From Prunus persica (lineage: Eukaryota; Streptophyta; Magnoliopsida; Rosales; Rosaceae): 64,000 bases of DNA. The notes below the pieces were generated by a model. The model was not told the DNA's origin. It saw nothing but the letters and a program-made list of their open reading frames with translations, and did no database searches. Of the stretch, positions 1 to 10,594 are shown piece by piece (position 1 is the stretch's first letter; each line of letters begins with the position of its first letter). The position numbers and the translations under genes were made by a program. Location: contig NC_034013.1 in assembly GCF_000346465.2 (NCBI RefSeq), positions 1,178,143 to 1,242,142 of the forward strand, read 5' to 3'.

Positions 1-2865
1 TCGTGTGCATCTTCTTGCCATGGCTTGGTCACTATTGATCTGCCCGATTCCGCCTCCAGGGATGGGGTATCGAATCTTCTGGTGCAGAGCAGATGTGATG
101 GCCTCGATCTTGCTGATCCACGGTCGGCCCAGGATTCCGTTGTACGGGGAGATCTCGTCGATGACCATGAAGGTTTGCGAGCAGACTACTGGGGGTGAGT
201 GGACGTCAAGGTCGATCAGTCCAACAGTGATTGATGTGGCCCCATTGAAGCCAGTGAGCGACCTTGCAAGCTTGCTAATCTTGGGCTCCAATCCCATTTG
301 TTGGATGACAGATAGTTGCAGGATGTTGGCTGCGCTGCCCTCATCCACATGAACTCGCTCGATCACAGCTTGTTCAATCTGAATGCAGATGACTAGGGCG
401 TCATTATGCGGCAGGTCAAGCCCGATCAATTCTTTCTTGTGGAAACCAATGATGGGTGTATCCACGATAACTGGTACTCCTGTTGTGACTTGGGAGACAT
501 AAGTCGCCTGTGAGATCTTCCTCTTGCGCTCCTTAGTGGTCAGCCCGGACTCTTGAGAGTCAGCTAGAATTGTGTTGATTCGAATGACCTTTTGGGGAGG
601 TTCCTTGGCAGCCGCATCACGATCCTCGATCTGTTGGATGGCCTTCTTTGCGACGAATTCTGTGCAATGACCTTCTCTGACTAGCTCCTCCAGATGCCTT
701 TTCCAAGCATTGCAATTGTTGGTGTAATGACCGTGCTCCCCGTGGAATGCGCAGTATTTACTGGTGTCCCTCTTAGAGGGGTCTCCCTTCATGGGTGGCG
801 GTCTCCTCACCCACGGCTTGTCTTTCACTTGAGCCAGGATCTGATGAATTGGGATAGCGAACTCAGTGAAGGTCCCTGTTTCTGAGCTTCCCTCTCGGGG
901 CCGCGATCTGCGCTTATCTCGGGCTTTTTGCTCGAACTGGTTGCTCTTTTGGCTTGCCTGCTTCGTCGGGTGATCAACTTGCTTGCTGGCTTTCTTTGCG
1001 GCGATTCGATCATCGTCCCAAAGTGCGTAGCGTTCTGCCGTCGCGAACACTTCTGCCAAGGTTTGACTTGGTGTTATGGCCAGTTCCCGGTATAGCTCGT
1101 GCTCGGTTGGCAAGCCCTTCTTGAAAGCTGAGGATGCAACTTGGTCATTGCATCCTATGATGTTAGCCTTTTCAGCCTTAAACCGTCTCAGGTAGTCTCG
1201 TAGAGACTCGTCTGGCTTCTTGCGCAGGTTGAACAGATGGTCTGCATGCTTTCTGACCGTCTTGTAGGAGGTGTACTCCTTTGTGAAGATGAAGGCCAAC
1301 TCCTTGAAGTTTCCTATCGACGCGGACGGTAGAGTGTGGAACCAGTCTTGAGCTGCTCCTCGCAGGGTCATCGCGAACACTTTGCACATCAGGGCATCGT
1401 CTGCCTTGTACAGGATCATGGCGCTCTTGAAGTGCCTCAAATGGCTCTCAGGGTCAGAGTCTCCCTTGAATGGAGTGATGGATGGCGTTGTGAACCGCTT
1501 CGGTGGAGGAGCTCGTTCCACTTTGTCAGTAAAGGGCGAGCAGTCAACTCGATCAATTTCCTTGTGCAGGGCTTCTTCCGTGCTTCCTTTAAGTTGGAGA
1601 GCTTGGAGTCGGTCATTCACTAGCTTCTCGACGTCCTCTGCTCGCAGGACTGGAGTCTCGGGCTGACGTCTTCGGCGTCTCGAGCGTGACCGGCTAACTT
1701 CTTCCTCGGTTCCCAAGGGTCGATCCCCTTGGGTGTTCTGCCCGTGGGGTAGATTAGGAGATTGAGCTTGTGAGGATTCCTCTACATCTTGTCGCCTCGT
1801 GTTGGTCCTCGAGCAGGTTGGTGGGCGTCGATCATCATCTTCTGCCTGCAAGGAGGGTCGCTCAGGTCGACGTCTTTGGTGTCTCGAGCGTGACTGGCTA
1901 ACTCCTTCCTCGGTTCCCAAGGGTCGATCCCCTTGGGTGCCCTGCCCATGGGGCAGATTAGGAGGTTGAGCTTGTGAGGATTCTTCTACAACTTGCCACC
2001 GTGCGTTGGCCCTCGAACGGGTTGGTGGGCGTCGGTCGTTGCGCTCGTCACGCGACTGCTCACGAACTCGAGCTCCTTGTGGGCCCAAGCGGGCGTGGAC
2101 ATTAGTCTGTGGGCCTAGTCTCTCGAGCACATTGGTCCTTGGTTCTAGCCCCGAACGGCTCAGAGTACGGCTCGCGGCTGTCTGCGTCTCATCTACTCGA
2201 TCTCTCCTCTGCCGGTTTGCCCTTGTCTGACCAGCTTGGGACCTCTCGAACTGCTCGCCGACATGCTGGTGTGCCCTCATCTCCTCATCACGGGGTCCAA
2301 GGTTAGGGCCTTGATTCAAGTTGATCTGCCTGAGTAGCTGTCCAATCATGTTGTTCTGATCATCGACCTTCTGTGTGAGTTGATCAACCCGTGAGTTAAG
2401 GTCCACCTGACTGCGCGGGTCAAGTAGAGCGTTGTGCATCGGGCCAAACGGCATATGGGCTAGGGCTCCATTAGACGCGTACACAGGTGCATAAGTCAAG
2501 TGTGATTGCAGAGGAGGGAGAGAATGGATCTGCTCCAAGACTGGGATGGCGTCGGAGTAGCCACGGGGCTGAGCAGCAAATCCGGTAGTTGAGTGGTGTG
2601 GCTGCTGCTGTGATCCGACGGCAGGACAGCGAGGCAGAGCAGCTCCGGTAGTCGGCGCTGGCAACTGCAAGGCTGTGGAGGTCCCAGGGTCATGCGGCGG
2701 CTGTTCTGCAATTCCAGCAGCTGAAGGCGGCTGCAATGCACTAAAGGACGACTGCAAGGCGTTGGCAGCCACGATTCCGTGCGGTTGCATTGAGGTTTCC
2801 ACCACAAAACCATGAGATGGGCCCATTGTGGTGGCGTTACTCTTCGTACGTCTTGTATCAACCAT
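1..2865 (-). CDS. Gag-aspartic protease polyprotein of gypsy element (partial at left edge)
   Basis: The frame starts at ATG 2865 and has no stop for 955 codons to position 1. Residues about 1-330 are Q/P-rich, then S/R-rich. A retrotransposon gag domain lies at about 490-600 (TLRGAAQDWFHTLP, SLRDYLRRFKAEKANI). A zinc-knuckle-like stretch (CAFHGEHGHYTNNC) lies near 705-720. The protease active site VDEGSAANIL is near 840 and ILGRPWI near 905, ending at the edge in a segment typical of the protease/RT linker. It packages element RNA and processes the polyprotein. The fused gag-protease layout fits Ty3/gypsy. No frameshift or nonsense codon was found. Confidence 0.88.
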   Translation of the reverse strand, partial: MVDTRRTKSNATTMGPSHGFVVETSMQPHGIVAANALQSSFSALQPPSAAGIAEQPPHDPGTSTALQLPAPTTGAALPRCPAVGSQQQPHHSTTGFAAQPRGYSDAIPVLEQIHSLPPLQSHLTYAPVYASNGALAHMPFGPMHNALLDPRSQVDLNSRVDQLTQKVDDQNNMIGQLLRQINLNQGPNLGPRDEEMRAHQHVGEQFERSQAGQTRANRQRRDRVDETQTAASRTLSRSGLEPRTNVLERLGPQTNVHARLGPQGARVREQSRDERNDRRPPTRSRANARWQVVEESSQAQPPNLPHGQGTQGDRPLGTEEGVSQSRSRHQRRRPERPSLQAEDDDRRPPTCSRTNTRRQDVEESSQAQSPNLPHGQNTQGDRPLGTEEEVSRSRSRRRRRQPETPVLRAEDVEKLVNDRLQALQLKGSTEEALHKEIDRVDCSPFTDKVERAPPPKRFTTPSITPFKGDSDPESHLRHFKSAMILYKADDALMCKVFAMTLRGAAQDWFHTLPSASIGNFKELAFIFTKEYTSYKTVRKHADHLFNLRKKPDESLRDYLRRFKAEKANIIGCNDQVASSAFKKGLPTEHELYRELAITPSQTLAEVFATAERYALWDDDRIAAKKASKQVDHPTKQASQKSNQFEQKARDKRRSRPREGSSETGTFTEFAIPIHQILAQVKDKPWVRRPPPMKGDPSKRDTSKYCAFHGEHGHYTNNCNAWKRHLEELVREGHCTEFVAKKAIQQIEDRDAAAKEPPQKVIRINTILADSQESGLTTKERKRKISQATYVSQVTTGVPVIVDTPIIGFHKKELIGLDLPHNDALVICIQIEQAVIERVHVDEGSAANILQLSVIQQMGLEPKISKLARSLTGFNGATSITVGLIDLDVHSPPVVCSQTFMVIDEISPYNGILGRPWISKIEAITSALHQKIRYPIPGGGIGQINSDQAMARRCTR
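1664..2035 (-). repeat. 204-bp tandem duplication inside gag
   Basis: Two direct copies with a 204-bp (68-codon) offset: the segment from about 1664 reappears from 1868, and the downstream GTTGGTGGGCGTCG at 1817 reappears at 2021. The period is a multiple of three, so the frame is kept. It duplicates an S/R/Q-rich linker, not a catalytic domain. Confidence 0.85.
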
Positions 2866-2949
2866 GGTTGTTTGAAAAAATGTGTGAAAGATGGATTTGG
2901 AGCACGCTTTGAATATATCTCGCGCTCTCAATGAAAGCACCAATTTGTT

Positions 2950-3602
2950 TGTGCAAATAATCTCACGGGAGAATATTCGCCAAAGATTCCTTCGTCTTCT
3001 CTGCTTCTCTCTTTCTCCCTGCAAAACAGATCGGAGTAAAAGGACCACACCCGGGGGGTGTTGGCCAAAGGCCCTCCGATGCCTAAGTTAGGTAGGGTAT
3101 TTCAAGGAAAACCGGGTGGCCGGAGCCGTGTGTGGTGGCCGGAGCCTTATGTGAGAGAGAGAAAGAGAGGAAGTGGCTAGGGTTCTTGAGAAATAATTTC
3201 TGCAGAGTTTTAGTAGGAATTTAGACGTCCCCCCACCATTGTGTGTGGCTATGCTTTTATAGTAGTCTCGGAGGCTAGGGTTTCAGAGGAATAATTCCGT
3301 AGATGGAAGGGAATTATTCCTCCCCTTTTTGGAATTGATTTGATTAATTAGGGATTTGATTAATTAGGGTAAATCAAATCCCTAATTGTGGTAGGTATCA
3401 AATCAAATCCCGACTTAAATAGGTAACTCCTCCTTTAATTGGAAATTGGGGTAGGAATAGAATTAATTCTCGACCCGATTAGGTAATATTCTATTTAATT
3501 GGGTAATCCCCAATTAAATTGAATAATTCCCAATTAGGTCAAATAATCCCCAAATGGAAGGAATTATTTGACCTAGGGTTTTGATTTAATTAGGTTCCCA
3601 CA
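2950..3602 (-). repeat. 5' LTR of the gypsy element
   Basis: About 650 bp bounded by TG and CA. A TATA box (CTATAAAAGC on the minus strand, plus-strand 3253-3262) lies inside and would drive genomic RNA. The upstream U3 part (about 3290-3600) is built of degenerate AT-rich words around GGAATTATT and AATTAGGGATTTGATT. Boundaries are inferred from the termini and the adjacent leader, since the partner LTR is not in the window. Confidence 0.7.
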
Positions 3603-5020
3603 ATATATATATATATATAAAATAAAGTATCACTCTTCTCTCTCTTCTTTCGGAACCTCCAAGATTTGGCGATCTGAGCGAGTTGAACAGTTCTGTTAAG
3701 AAAAACTTCTTCACTCCCAGAGACCGATTTATGAGCGAGTGATGAATCCAACAAGAATTTGGATGCTTCTTCCTTCTCAGAGGTCAATTCAGTAGTAAGT
3801 GACAAAGAGGTCAATTCAGTAGTGCGTGACAAATCCAACGAGGATTTGACACTCATAGCCACTCAACGATTTCATGACCAGTCAATTTCACAATTACTTT
3901 GATTTATGGATGGTAGACTGAATGCTATAAATTAAGAGTATATTTATAGAATTGGGATTTCCAAGGTTGGGTATATCATAATCAAACTATTCTTTCTTTA
4001 TGGTTGCTTAGTGGGTGGTGAAAGGTTTATATTGTAAAAAATAGTACTTGAACAATTTCCCTTGTAGGAAATTAGTTTTGAGTTAGTTGGTTCTGCTTCC
4101 ATCTTGTTTGAATTGTTTATTGTTTATGGCAATGGGAACATTTTGAAATTGGCCACAAATGTTTTGAACATTTTAGTTTTTTAAATACGAATTTTTGAAC
4201 AATTCTTTGTCTTTCTTGAAAACACAAGCATATGAATGCCATAAAACACAAATATCGAGCAGACTAAAGCAAAGTGCGCAACAAGCAAACCCACCCCAAC
4301 CCCAAAGCCTTAGCTAGCCCTCTCACCACCCCTTTACCCAGAAAAAAAAAAAAAAAGATTTTCCTCCCAAATCGCCCTCTCAAATTACAAATAGGCAAAA
4401 ATTGAACAATTGATTGCTAAGGAGAACCTCAATGAGGCCACACAAGCATAGCTATCATGCAAGAAGTTCTTCATTTCCTTTGAAAGATGATCTCACCTGC
4501 ATCTTCCAACTTGCTCAAAAAGGCAAGTGGGAGATCAAAAGGGCAAGTGGGAGGAAGGTTTTGTTACACACACCATTTTCTTTTGACTGAGAGAACAAGA
4601 TGGTGATGGGTTATTGAGAACAAAGAGATCCAGCAAGAAGCAAAGAAAGTGAAGCTCAAGATAGAGCAAGTTGATGCTAGTAAGTACGCAAATGGGGAGG
4701 ATGAAGAAAAGAAAAAAGAAAAGAGGAAAACACCAGAAAGAAAGAGAGAGAGAGAGAGAGAGAGGGTAGTTCGTAGGTTGTGTAGGCATAGGGTAGTTCA
4801 TTCTGGGCTCTTAAATCCAAATGTAAGGAATGATATTTTGATATATATAAAAAAGGCATGTAAAAGGAGGATGTTCTAATGAAATACAAAATTTATTTTG
4901 ATTAATAAAAACACACATATCCATATAGGTGATAATGTGCATTATGCCCATGTCTTTATTCTTATCTATTTTAAGTTCACTTATTTTTAAGTTCTTTTTA
5001 ATTTCTATTTCATAAGAGAA
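3603..5020. other. Intergenic, no gene recognised
   Basis: AT-rich DNA. It holds an (AT)n run at 3603-3618, a 90-codon minus frame (3590-3862) with an internally duplicated S/L/T-rich segment and no recognised relatives, a poly-A run near 4341-4356 and an (AG)n microsatellite at 4743-4764. I see nothing that supports a gene. Confidence 0.6.
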
Positions 5021-5690
5021 TGTGGACAGTTGCCACAAGAGATAATGGAGAATAATTACCTTGAGAGTGATGGTTATTACTCAAGGTTGTGAGAGATAAC
5101 TACCCGAGGTAATGGGCGATTACCAGAATATATAAGGACGCATAACTTCCAAGTTAATGGGTGAGTTGGAGGTTACTCGTAATTAGTAAGTAGTGGGATA
5201 AAATAAAAAGCGGTTACAACAAGGTGGCACTTCGAAAATGTGTCAAGTAAGCCTAGTAGTTGGGGTTGTCAAACAAATGTGAGAAAAAAGTGCCTAGCAT
5301 ATAGGGATGTTATCCACAATACCTCTATAAATAGAGTAGGAGGGTTGAGAAATAAATAAAAGTTGGGAGAGTGAGTTTCCCATACTTTTTGAGTGCGTAT
5401 AGATTAGTTGCACCATGTAGTCACATGAGGGAATGGGAGGAAGGCAAGGAGATTGATTAAGTAAGTTAAAAGTGGACACGCACGTGCTAATATTGGTGTT
5501 ATTTCAAATGGGAGAAATAAGTTGGAAGCTAACCAACTACTTCTCGAATAAGGACTCGACTAGTGTAATAAACTTGAAATTTAGGTTGATCTACCTCCGT
5601 TATTAGGTTTGGAATGTAGAGGTGGTTTCCCCATATTGGCTTTTAGGTTCGCAAATAGTTCTTCACACTTATTCATCTACACGATATTTG
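5021..5690 (+). repeat. Possible solo LTR (weak)
   Basis: Starts TGTGGACAGTTGCC and contains diverged repeats of a GATAATTACCxxGAGGTAATGG-type word (5041-5140). It also has a good promoter-like TATA box, CTCTATAAATAGAG, at 5321-5334. The 3' end is uncertain (a CA near 5685) and no target duplication was found. This could be a decayed solo LTR or ordinary intergenic DNA with a TATA-like motif. Confidence 0.3.
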
Positions 5691-6041
5691 TCTTCCTTCC
5701 TTTTTAATCCTTAAGGAAAAGGAGGCACTTGTTTATTGCTCATGCGATGAACCTATTCAATGCATGTACTCGCCCTGTTAATCTCTACATTTTCTTCATA
5801 ATTCGTCGTGGTTTCAATTCTAGCAAAGATTGAATTTTTTAAGGATTTGTTTCGACCTCTTGCTCAAGGTTTATGACATTATTGACATATTTGTGTGATT
5901 TTTACGTATCCGGCCTCCTTAGTGCAACCAAGAACTTTGCACTCATGGTTGGTGCAGAAGTTGGGCAAAAAATGGTACCTAGGGCAACAACTCAAAAAAC
6001 CTGAATTTATTGTCTATTGTTTTGGACCTCTTTCTTGTGTG

Positions 6042-6055
<14 letters not shown>

Positions 6056-6073
<18 letters not shown>

Positions 6074-6180
6074 CTACAAGCAATAATTTATTTTAAATTA
6101 ATCTAAACTACGGGGAATGGATTCGAACTTGGGTGCAGAGTGGGGAGCACATTCTCTCTAACCAACACGGCTAAGTCCAT
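6056..6180 (-). mobile_element. tRNA-derived SINE
   Basis: On the minus strand it begins GGACTTAGCCGTGTTGG, which contains a pol III A-box (TAGCCGTGTTGG). A B-box, AAGTTCGAATCC, follows about 35 bases later (plus 6119-6130), then an AT-rich body and a terminal poly-A (poly-T on plus, 6056-6072). A box, B box and 3' A-tail in this order define a SINE. The family was not assigned. A (TG)n stretch lies next to the tail. Confidence 0.75.
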
Positions 6181-6452
6181 GTCTAAGTTTTTTTTTGTTT
6201 TTTTTGGTTTTTGTGTGTGTGACAAACATTAGGATATTTCGAAACTATATTTACAACGCGCCAACAAACTCACAACTAAGTTTTACCACCAAAATAGCGC
6301 TAAACACAAATAGATATCAAACTCATCACACACACACACATATATTATCATCGTCATCCATGTGAGTTAAATCTAAGACTTCCTCTAACCAAGTGAAAAC
6401 AAATACTACTAGACCTAATGCTAGTTGATTAGTTTAGGACTATTCGAGGTTC

Positions 6453-6705
6453 TCAATAATTCCATTGATCAAAATTTTTTCCCTTCCACAATGCCTTCAT
6501 TTGATTTTCTTTTCTTCGACCAATGAGTTCAACATGTTGTCCTCGGTTTGGAACTCCCATTATGCACTCAATGTCGTAGGAACTTAATTCTAGCACATAG
6601 TCATTCTTCCATTGAAGAATTTTTAGGATCAAGGTTATCAATAAGAAAGCAATGCGATTTTTCGAAGAGTAATACCTAAGCCATTTTATGTGATTTTTTT
6701 CTTTT
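6453..6705 (-). other. Unrecognised ORF remnant at the insertion site of the 6711-9634 element
   Basis: A minus-strand frame of about 84 codons up to the element boundary, containing SSYDIECIMGVPNRGQ. This faintly resembles the plant transposon-linked proteins that read 'xxILGxPxxGxEVxL'. The LTR element interrupts whatever lay here, and the right-hand continuation (9640 onward) is also non-coding today. No function is assigned. Confidence 0.25.
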
Positions 6706-6710
6706 AGGAA

Positions 6711-7180
6711 TGTTGATGCCCAAAAATGGGTGACCACTTATGGACCCAACTTAGAGATGCAATGCCTTTGATCTTGTGGGTTCTTCGACAGACGTGGATG
6801 ATCTGCAAAAAAAAGTAAGGGCTAAGTACGGAGTGAATAGTAGTTTGGACGAAGTAAGGGCTAAGTAGCCGAATGTTACTGTTACCTCACTTTTGGGGAC
6901 TTTTGCCCCTATTTATAGACCTTTAGGGGTGACCACTTCAAGATGTGTTTTGATGTGAGACTGTGGACATTGCTTGAGAGGCTACCACATGTATATGTAA
7001 GAGGTTGCATGTGAGGCGCATTCTTTAGCCGAATCAGCATGATAGGTTGCTAAAGGCTCACCTGCTGACGATGGTTGTTTATGGGGCCTCATTGTTTTTA
7101 CTAGGCTCTGTGGGCTCCCTTCGTGTATCCTATGTTCCACGTGTCACAGAATGATTGGCTAGTCAGATATGGTATAAACA
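6711..7180 (-). repeat. 3' LTR of the non-autonomous element
   Basis: 470 bp. It aligns along its whole length with 9108-9634 except for a deletion of roughly 60 bp near 6805-6830. Shared landmarks are ACCACTTATGGACCCAAC and CTATTTATAGACCTTT, the latter probably the LTR TATA region. Confidence 0.88.
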
Positions 7181-8091
7181 AGAGTCTCCCCAAGTTCTCA
7201 ATTGAGAAGAGACTTCTTGGTTGGGGACATGCATTTGTCTTCAGCATTCTGACCAGGCGTGATTTCACAAAGATGATGAGCATGTCCTTTGTTTTCTTGT
7301 CGATGGCAATTCCCTAGTCCCCCCAAGTCTCTGATCAATGAATTTCTTCGAGAAAGGGTGCTTGGAGCACAGGTGCCGAATGGTAGGGTGTCTATTAATG
7401 TATCAAGGAACCATGGGTAGAACCTTGCCGAACGGTAAAGCGGGGGTACCATTCGATGATCACATGAGTATGCATTATGTTGGCTCGTGAAATGCTCATT
7501 GTTGTTTGATATAGTTGTATACATGCCAATCGTGATGCACTTGTCTTTTTTGGGGAGAGTTGCTCTGAGGAGAGTGGCATAACATGTGGCTTCGTCTTCT
7601 GTGCGTGCATGGGTGAACCTTTAAATGCGAATGGTGGTCCATATATCAAAGCCTAGGCCACACTTGGGTGCAATAATGATGGCGCATGTTAGTTAACCTA
7701 GGCAATCCTCACAAGCTTTCCGTATAGAAGGGAATGGTTCGCGTTTGAGAAATCATTTAGTGTTAAGAAAGCAAAATTTGAGATTTGTGTTAGGTGATTT
7801 CCAACGAACGATTCCTCTTGTGAAAGCGATTTACGGTGGAGTACAGGGCAATGCAATTTCCAGTGACTCTCTGAGCCATGTGAAACATGGTATGCATCTT
7901 TTTTCCTTGCCTTCTCGGATTAAATGCCTTGTATGGTTCGAATTTTAAGTATAAACATGTATTATCCTTAGGAAAACAAGGTAGGATAAGAGGATATGCG
8001 TCAGAAGCCGTAGGAAACCTTAGTTTGATTCAAGCATGGAATTTAGTTTCCCTTTATTTTTGTTTGCAGATGTCATAGAGAGAATCAGAAT

Positions 8092-9000
8092 ATGAGAAGT
8101 CCTCTAACGTTCGATGGGGAATCATCGGACGATGAGCAGGCTACCAAGAATGAGGATACCGATTATGATAAAAACGATAATGAAGGTGCTGATCTTAAGA
8201 TTATGTATGAGGATCATCCTAGAAACCTGCTGAAGAGGGTAAGACAAACTCTTTATATATCGAAGGAGTTGGGCTCTTGGATATTAACCTTTTCTCTGGT
8301 GGGGTCACCAACGCTTGCCAGTATTGTGAGTTTATACATGCAAGTTACCAATCAGAGGCTTCTACTTTCGATCGTGATGATGTGGCTTACGAATCATCAT
8401 TGGTGCTGATTAAGGTTGCAAGCTGTAACCGGAGAATACCTCAAGGGCCTTTGTTCGGTATGGACTATTTGGATCTGAGCAAGATGACGACACGAGAGTT
8501 GACAAAACTTCGTGCAGACTATCGGGTTCCAGATTCGGTAATATGCGGATTCCTAAGGAGATGGAATCGCTGAGCAATCCATCAAACAGTAAGGCTGTAT
8601 TTTTTACCGATGTCTTCAAGAATGGCTTCAATTGCCGTTGAAGTCTTCTATTCAAAGGATTTTGGAGCAGTTTAATCTAAATTTTTGGATTGCTCGTTTG
8701 GGAACCATAACTGCCTTCATCCATGCTGAAGAAGGGGAGCCCACCTATGAGGAGTTTTTGCACCTTTACAATGTGACGAGGGTGAAGAGAAAATGCCATG
8801 AGGCTGGGTGCAGGCTAATTGTCGGTAGGCGAAGGCCCGAGGACATTTTGTGAGGGGAGTACCGACCTCCCAAAAGTCGTGGAGGAATCGGCTTGCTCCA
8901 TGCATTGGGAGTTTGAAACTAATAAGCCAGTTCAGTTTCACATCCCCATAACCTTCCAAATAGTCAGTAGGTGCTAGGTGTCGTTCGATAGTGTGGGAGT
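8092..9000 (+). pseudogene. Antisense Transposase_28-like ('putative gypsy type transposon') pseudogene
   Basis: Lies inside the LTR element but on the opposite strand. Coding segments occur in successive frames: an acidic N-terminus (8092-8272), a segment ending TTRELTKLRADYRVPDS (8277-8545), then FFTDVFKNGF, then ITAFIHAEEGEPTYEEF and YNVT (8632-8790), then GWVQANCR and PVQFHIPITFQ (8810-8960). This order matches the Transposase_28 family that plant gypsy elements can encode in antisense. At least three frameshifts and a stop (CGT TGA near 8639) make it non-coding. Confidence 0.7.
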
Positions 9001-9006
9001 TATGCT

Positions 9007-9007
<1 letters not shown>

Positions 9008-9065
<58 letters not shown>
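9008..9065. repeat. (TG)n microsatellite
   Basis: About 28 uninterrupted TG units, just inside the internal region next to the 5' LTR. The His/Thr-repeat minus frame across it is an artefact of the repeat. Confidence 0.97.
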
Positions 9066-9068
<3 letters not shown>

Positions 9069-9107
9069 TTGAATGCATATTTATGTTTCCCACATATAGC
9101 ACCAAAC

Positions 9108-9634
9108 TGTTGATGCCCAAAACTAGTTAACCACTTATGGACCCAACTTATAGATGTGATGCCTTTGGCCTTGTGGGCCCTTCCGCAAACGTGGATGATA
9201 TGCAAGGCAAAGAGCAACGGTAAAACCTTGCGTGCTAGTGTAGTACCGGCCAAAGGCTCTACGATGCTTAAATTAGCTTAAGGATAGAGTGAATAGTAAT
9301 TTAGACAGAGTAAGGGCTAAGTAGTGGAATGCTATTGTTACCTCCCTTTTGGGGACTTGTGCCCCTATTTATAGACCTTTGAGGGTGAGCTCTTCGAGTT
9401 GTGTTTCGATGTGGGATTGTGGACATTGCCTGAGAGGCTACGACGTGTCTATGTAAGAGAAAGCCTGTGAGGCGCCTTCTGTAACCAGATTGAAGGATAG
9501 GTTGTCGAAGGCTCACCTACTTCCGATGGTTTTTTATGGGCCTCAATGTTTTTACTAGGCTCTGTGGGCTCCTTTCATGGATCCCATGTTTCACGTGTTG
9601 TGAAATGATTGGCTGGTCAAATATAGTATAAACA
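9108..9634 (-). repeat. 5' LTR of the non-autonomous element
   Basis: 527 bp, the longer of the two LTRs. It differs from 6711-7180 by many substitutions, so the insertion is not recent. The right end ATAAACA is directly followed by the AGGAA target duplication. Confidence 0.88.
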
Positions 9635-9639
9635 AGGAA

Positions 9640-10594
9640 AACTTTTAGGAAAATTGTGGAATAGGTCTAGAGTGCATGAGTCGTTATTCCATGTGGATTT
9701 GTCACTTCTTCAGCCACTTACGACTCGTTGGATTTCAATAGAGGACGCAATGCCAACTTCTCCTTGGGATCAAGTTTTTTTCTTTTTTAAAAAAATTTGC
9801 GAGCAATCTCCCTTTTCCTTTTGAAAAATGGTGAAATTATTCACAATATATGATTATGTTAATGTATTCAATGAAATGTAGTATATAACTTAACCTCCTT
9901 ATTCGAATTCGAGCCTAAAATCACTAGCCTCCTTATTCGAGTCCGAGCCTAAGACCACTAGTCTGCAAATCAAGTACTTTTTCTACTGGACTAAAACCCT
10001 ATTGGCAACCTTTATTTTGATTTAATACCCTTATTGAACCCCCTCAAAACTTCAAAACATGTACTGGGCTAAGACCCTGTTGGCAACCTTTTATTTTGAT
10101 TTAATACCCTCATTGAACCCCTCAAAACTTGAAAATATGCAAAACTTATCTCCGTAGCTCCATGGATGTGTAGAGGCCAAGAGAGCGGACTGATCTAGGC
10201 GTTTAAAGGAGATTGTATGAAGGCAATAGAAAACGTTGAGACGTCAAGCTTTTGCCACATGACTCACCTGAGTTGGATAAGAATCTAATATTAATACTTA
10301 TATTAATACTTAAACCATAATCCCAAATGACAATCCGAGTCCAGGAACTACGACAGGACATTAATATGCAAGTATAAGTACAATTGCATAATATCTTGTA
10401 TAGAAACAAAAGAAAATCGGCACGTACAACCGGCACTTATTACATTGGAGCTACAGGTCACATTACATGTGAAATTTAGTATAACACTTTCAAAGGATAA
10501 ACAATTTAACATGTGATTCATCCTCCCATATTGTCCTTTTACTATGTCTTCTTGCCCACTGCTGGGAACTCAAACATCTGACTTGGCATAACCC
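9640..10594. other. Intergenic, with a 73-bp tandem duplication at 9992-10137
   Basis: No gene recognised. A block beginning GGACTAAAACCCTATTGGCAACC is repeated as GGGCTAAGACCCTGTTGGCAACC, and just before it CTCCTTATTCGA(A/G)TxCGAGCCTAA occurs twice (9897-9955). From about 10236 the DNA matches 24660 onward, marking the left edge of the segmental duplication. The part next to the stop codon is catalase 3' UTR. Confidence 0.6.

Larger units (their letters stand above)
1..3602 (-). mobile_element. Ty3/gypsy LTR retrotransposon, 5' part (LTR, leader, gag-protease)
   Basis: Read on the minus strand: an LTR at 3602-2950, a short leader (2949-2866), then a gag-protease frame that runs off the left window edge. 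The LTR begins TGTGGGAACC and ends TTTGCACA, giving the usual TG...CA termini. A TTGGTGCT-type motif follows the LTR end after a few bases, where a primer-binding site is expected; I cannot name the tRNA. The reverse transcriptase, integrase and 3' LTR lie outside the window, so the target duplication cannot be checked. The open frame suggests a fairly recent insertion. Confidence 0.85.
6711..9634 (-). mobile_element. Complete non-autonomous LTR retrotransposon
   Basis: Direct repeats at 6711-7180 and 9108-9634 are LTRs with TGTT...AACA termini. The element is flanked by a perfect 5-bp target duplication AGGAA (6706-6710 and 9635-9639). On the minus strand the 5' LTR (9634-9108) is followed by GTTTGGTGCT, close to the post-LTR motif of the gypsy element at 2949. 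A purine-rich tract (CTTGGGGAGACTCT, plus 7181-7194) precedes the 3' LTR. The 1.9-kb interior has no gag or pol in the sense direction, so mobilisation would need enzymes in trans. It carries an antisense pseudogene. Confidence 0.88.

Noticed and set aside
2496..2861. 121-codon minus frame starting near the gag ATG
   Set aside because: It is one frame off the 955-codon gag frame and lacks gag motifs, so it is a shadow.
8717..9253. 178-codon minus frame with a His-Thr repeat
   Set aside because: The repeat is the (TG)n microsatellite read on minus. The frame spans the LTR boundary and has no domain.
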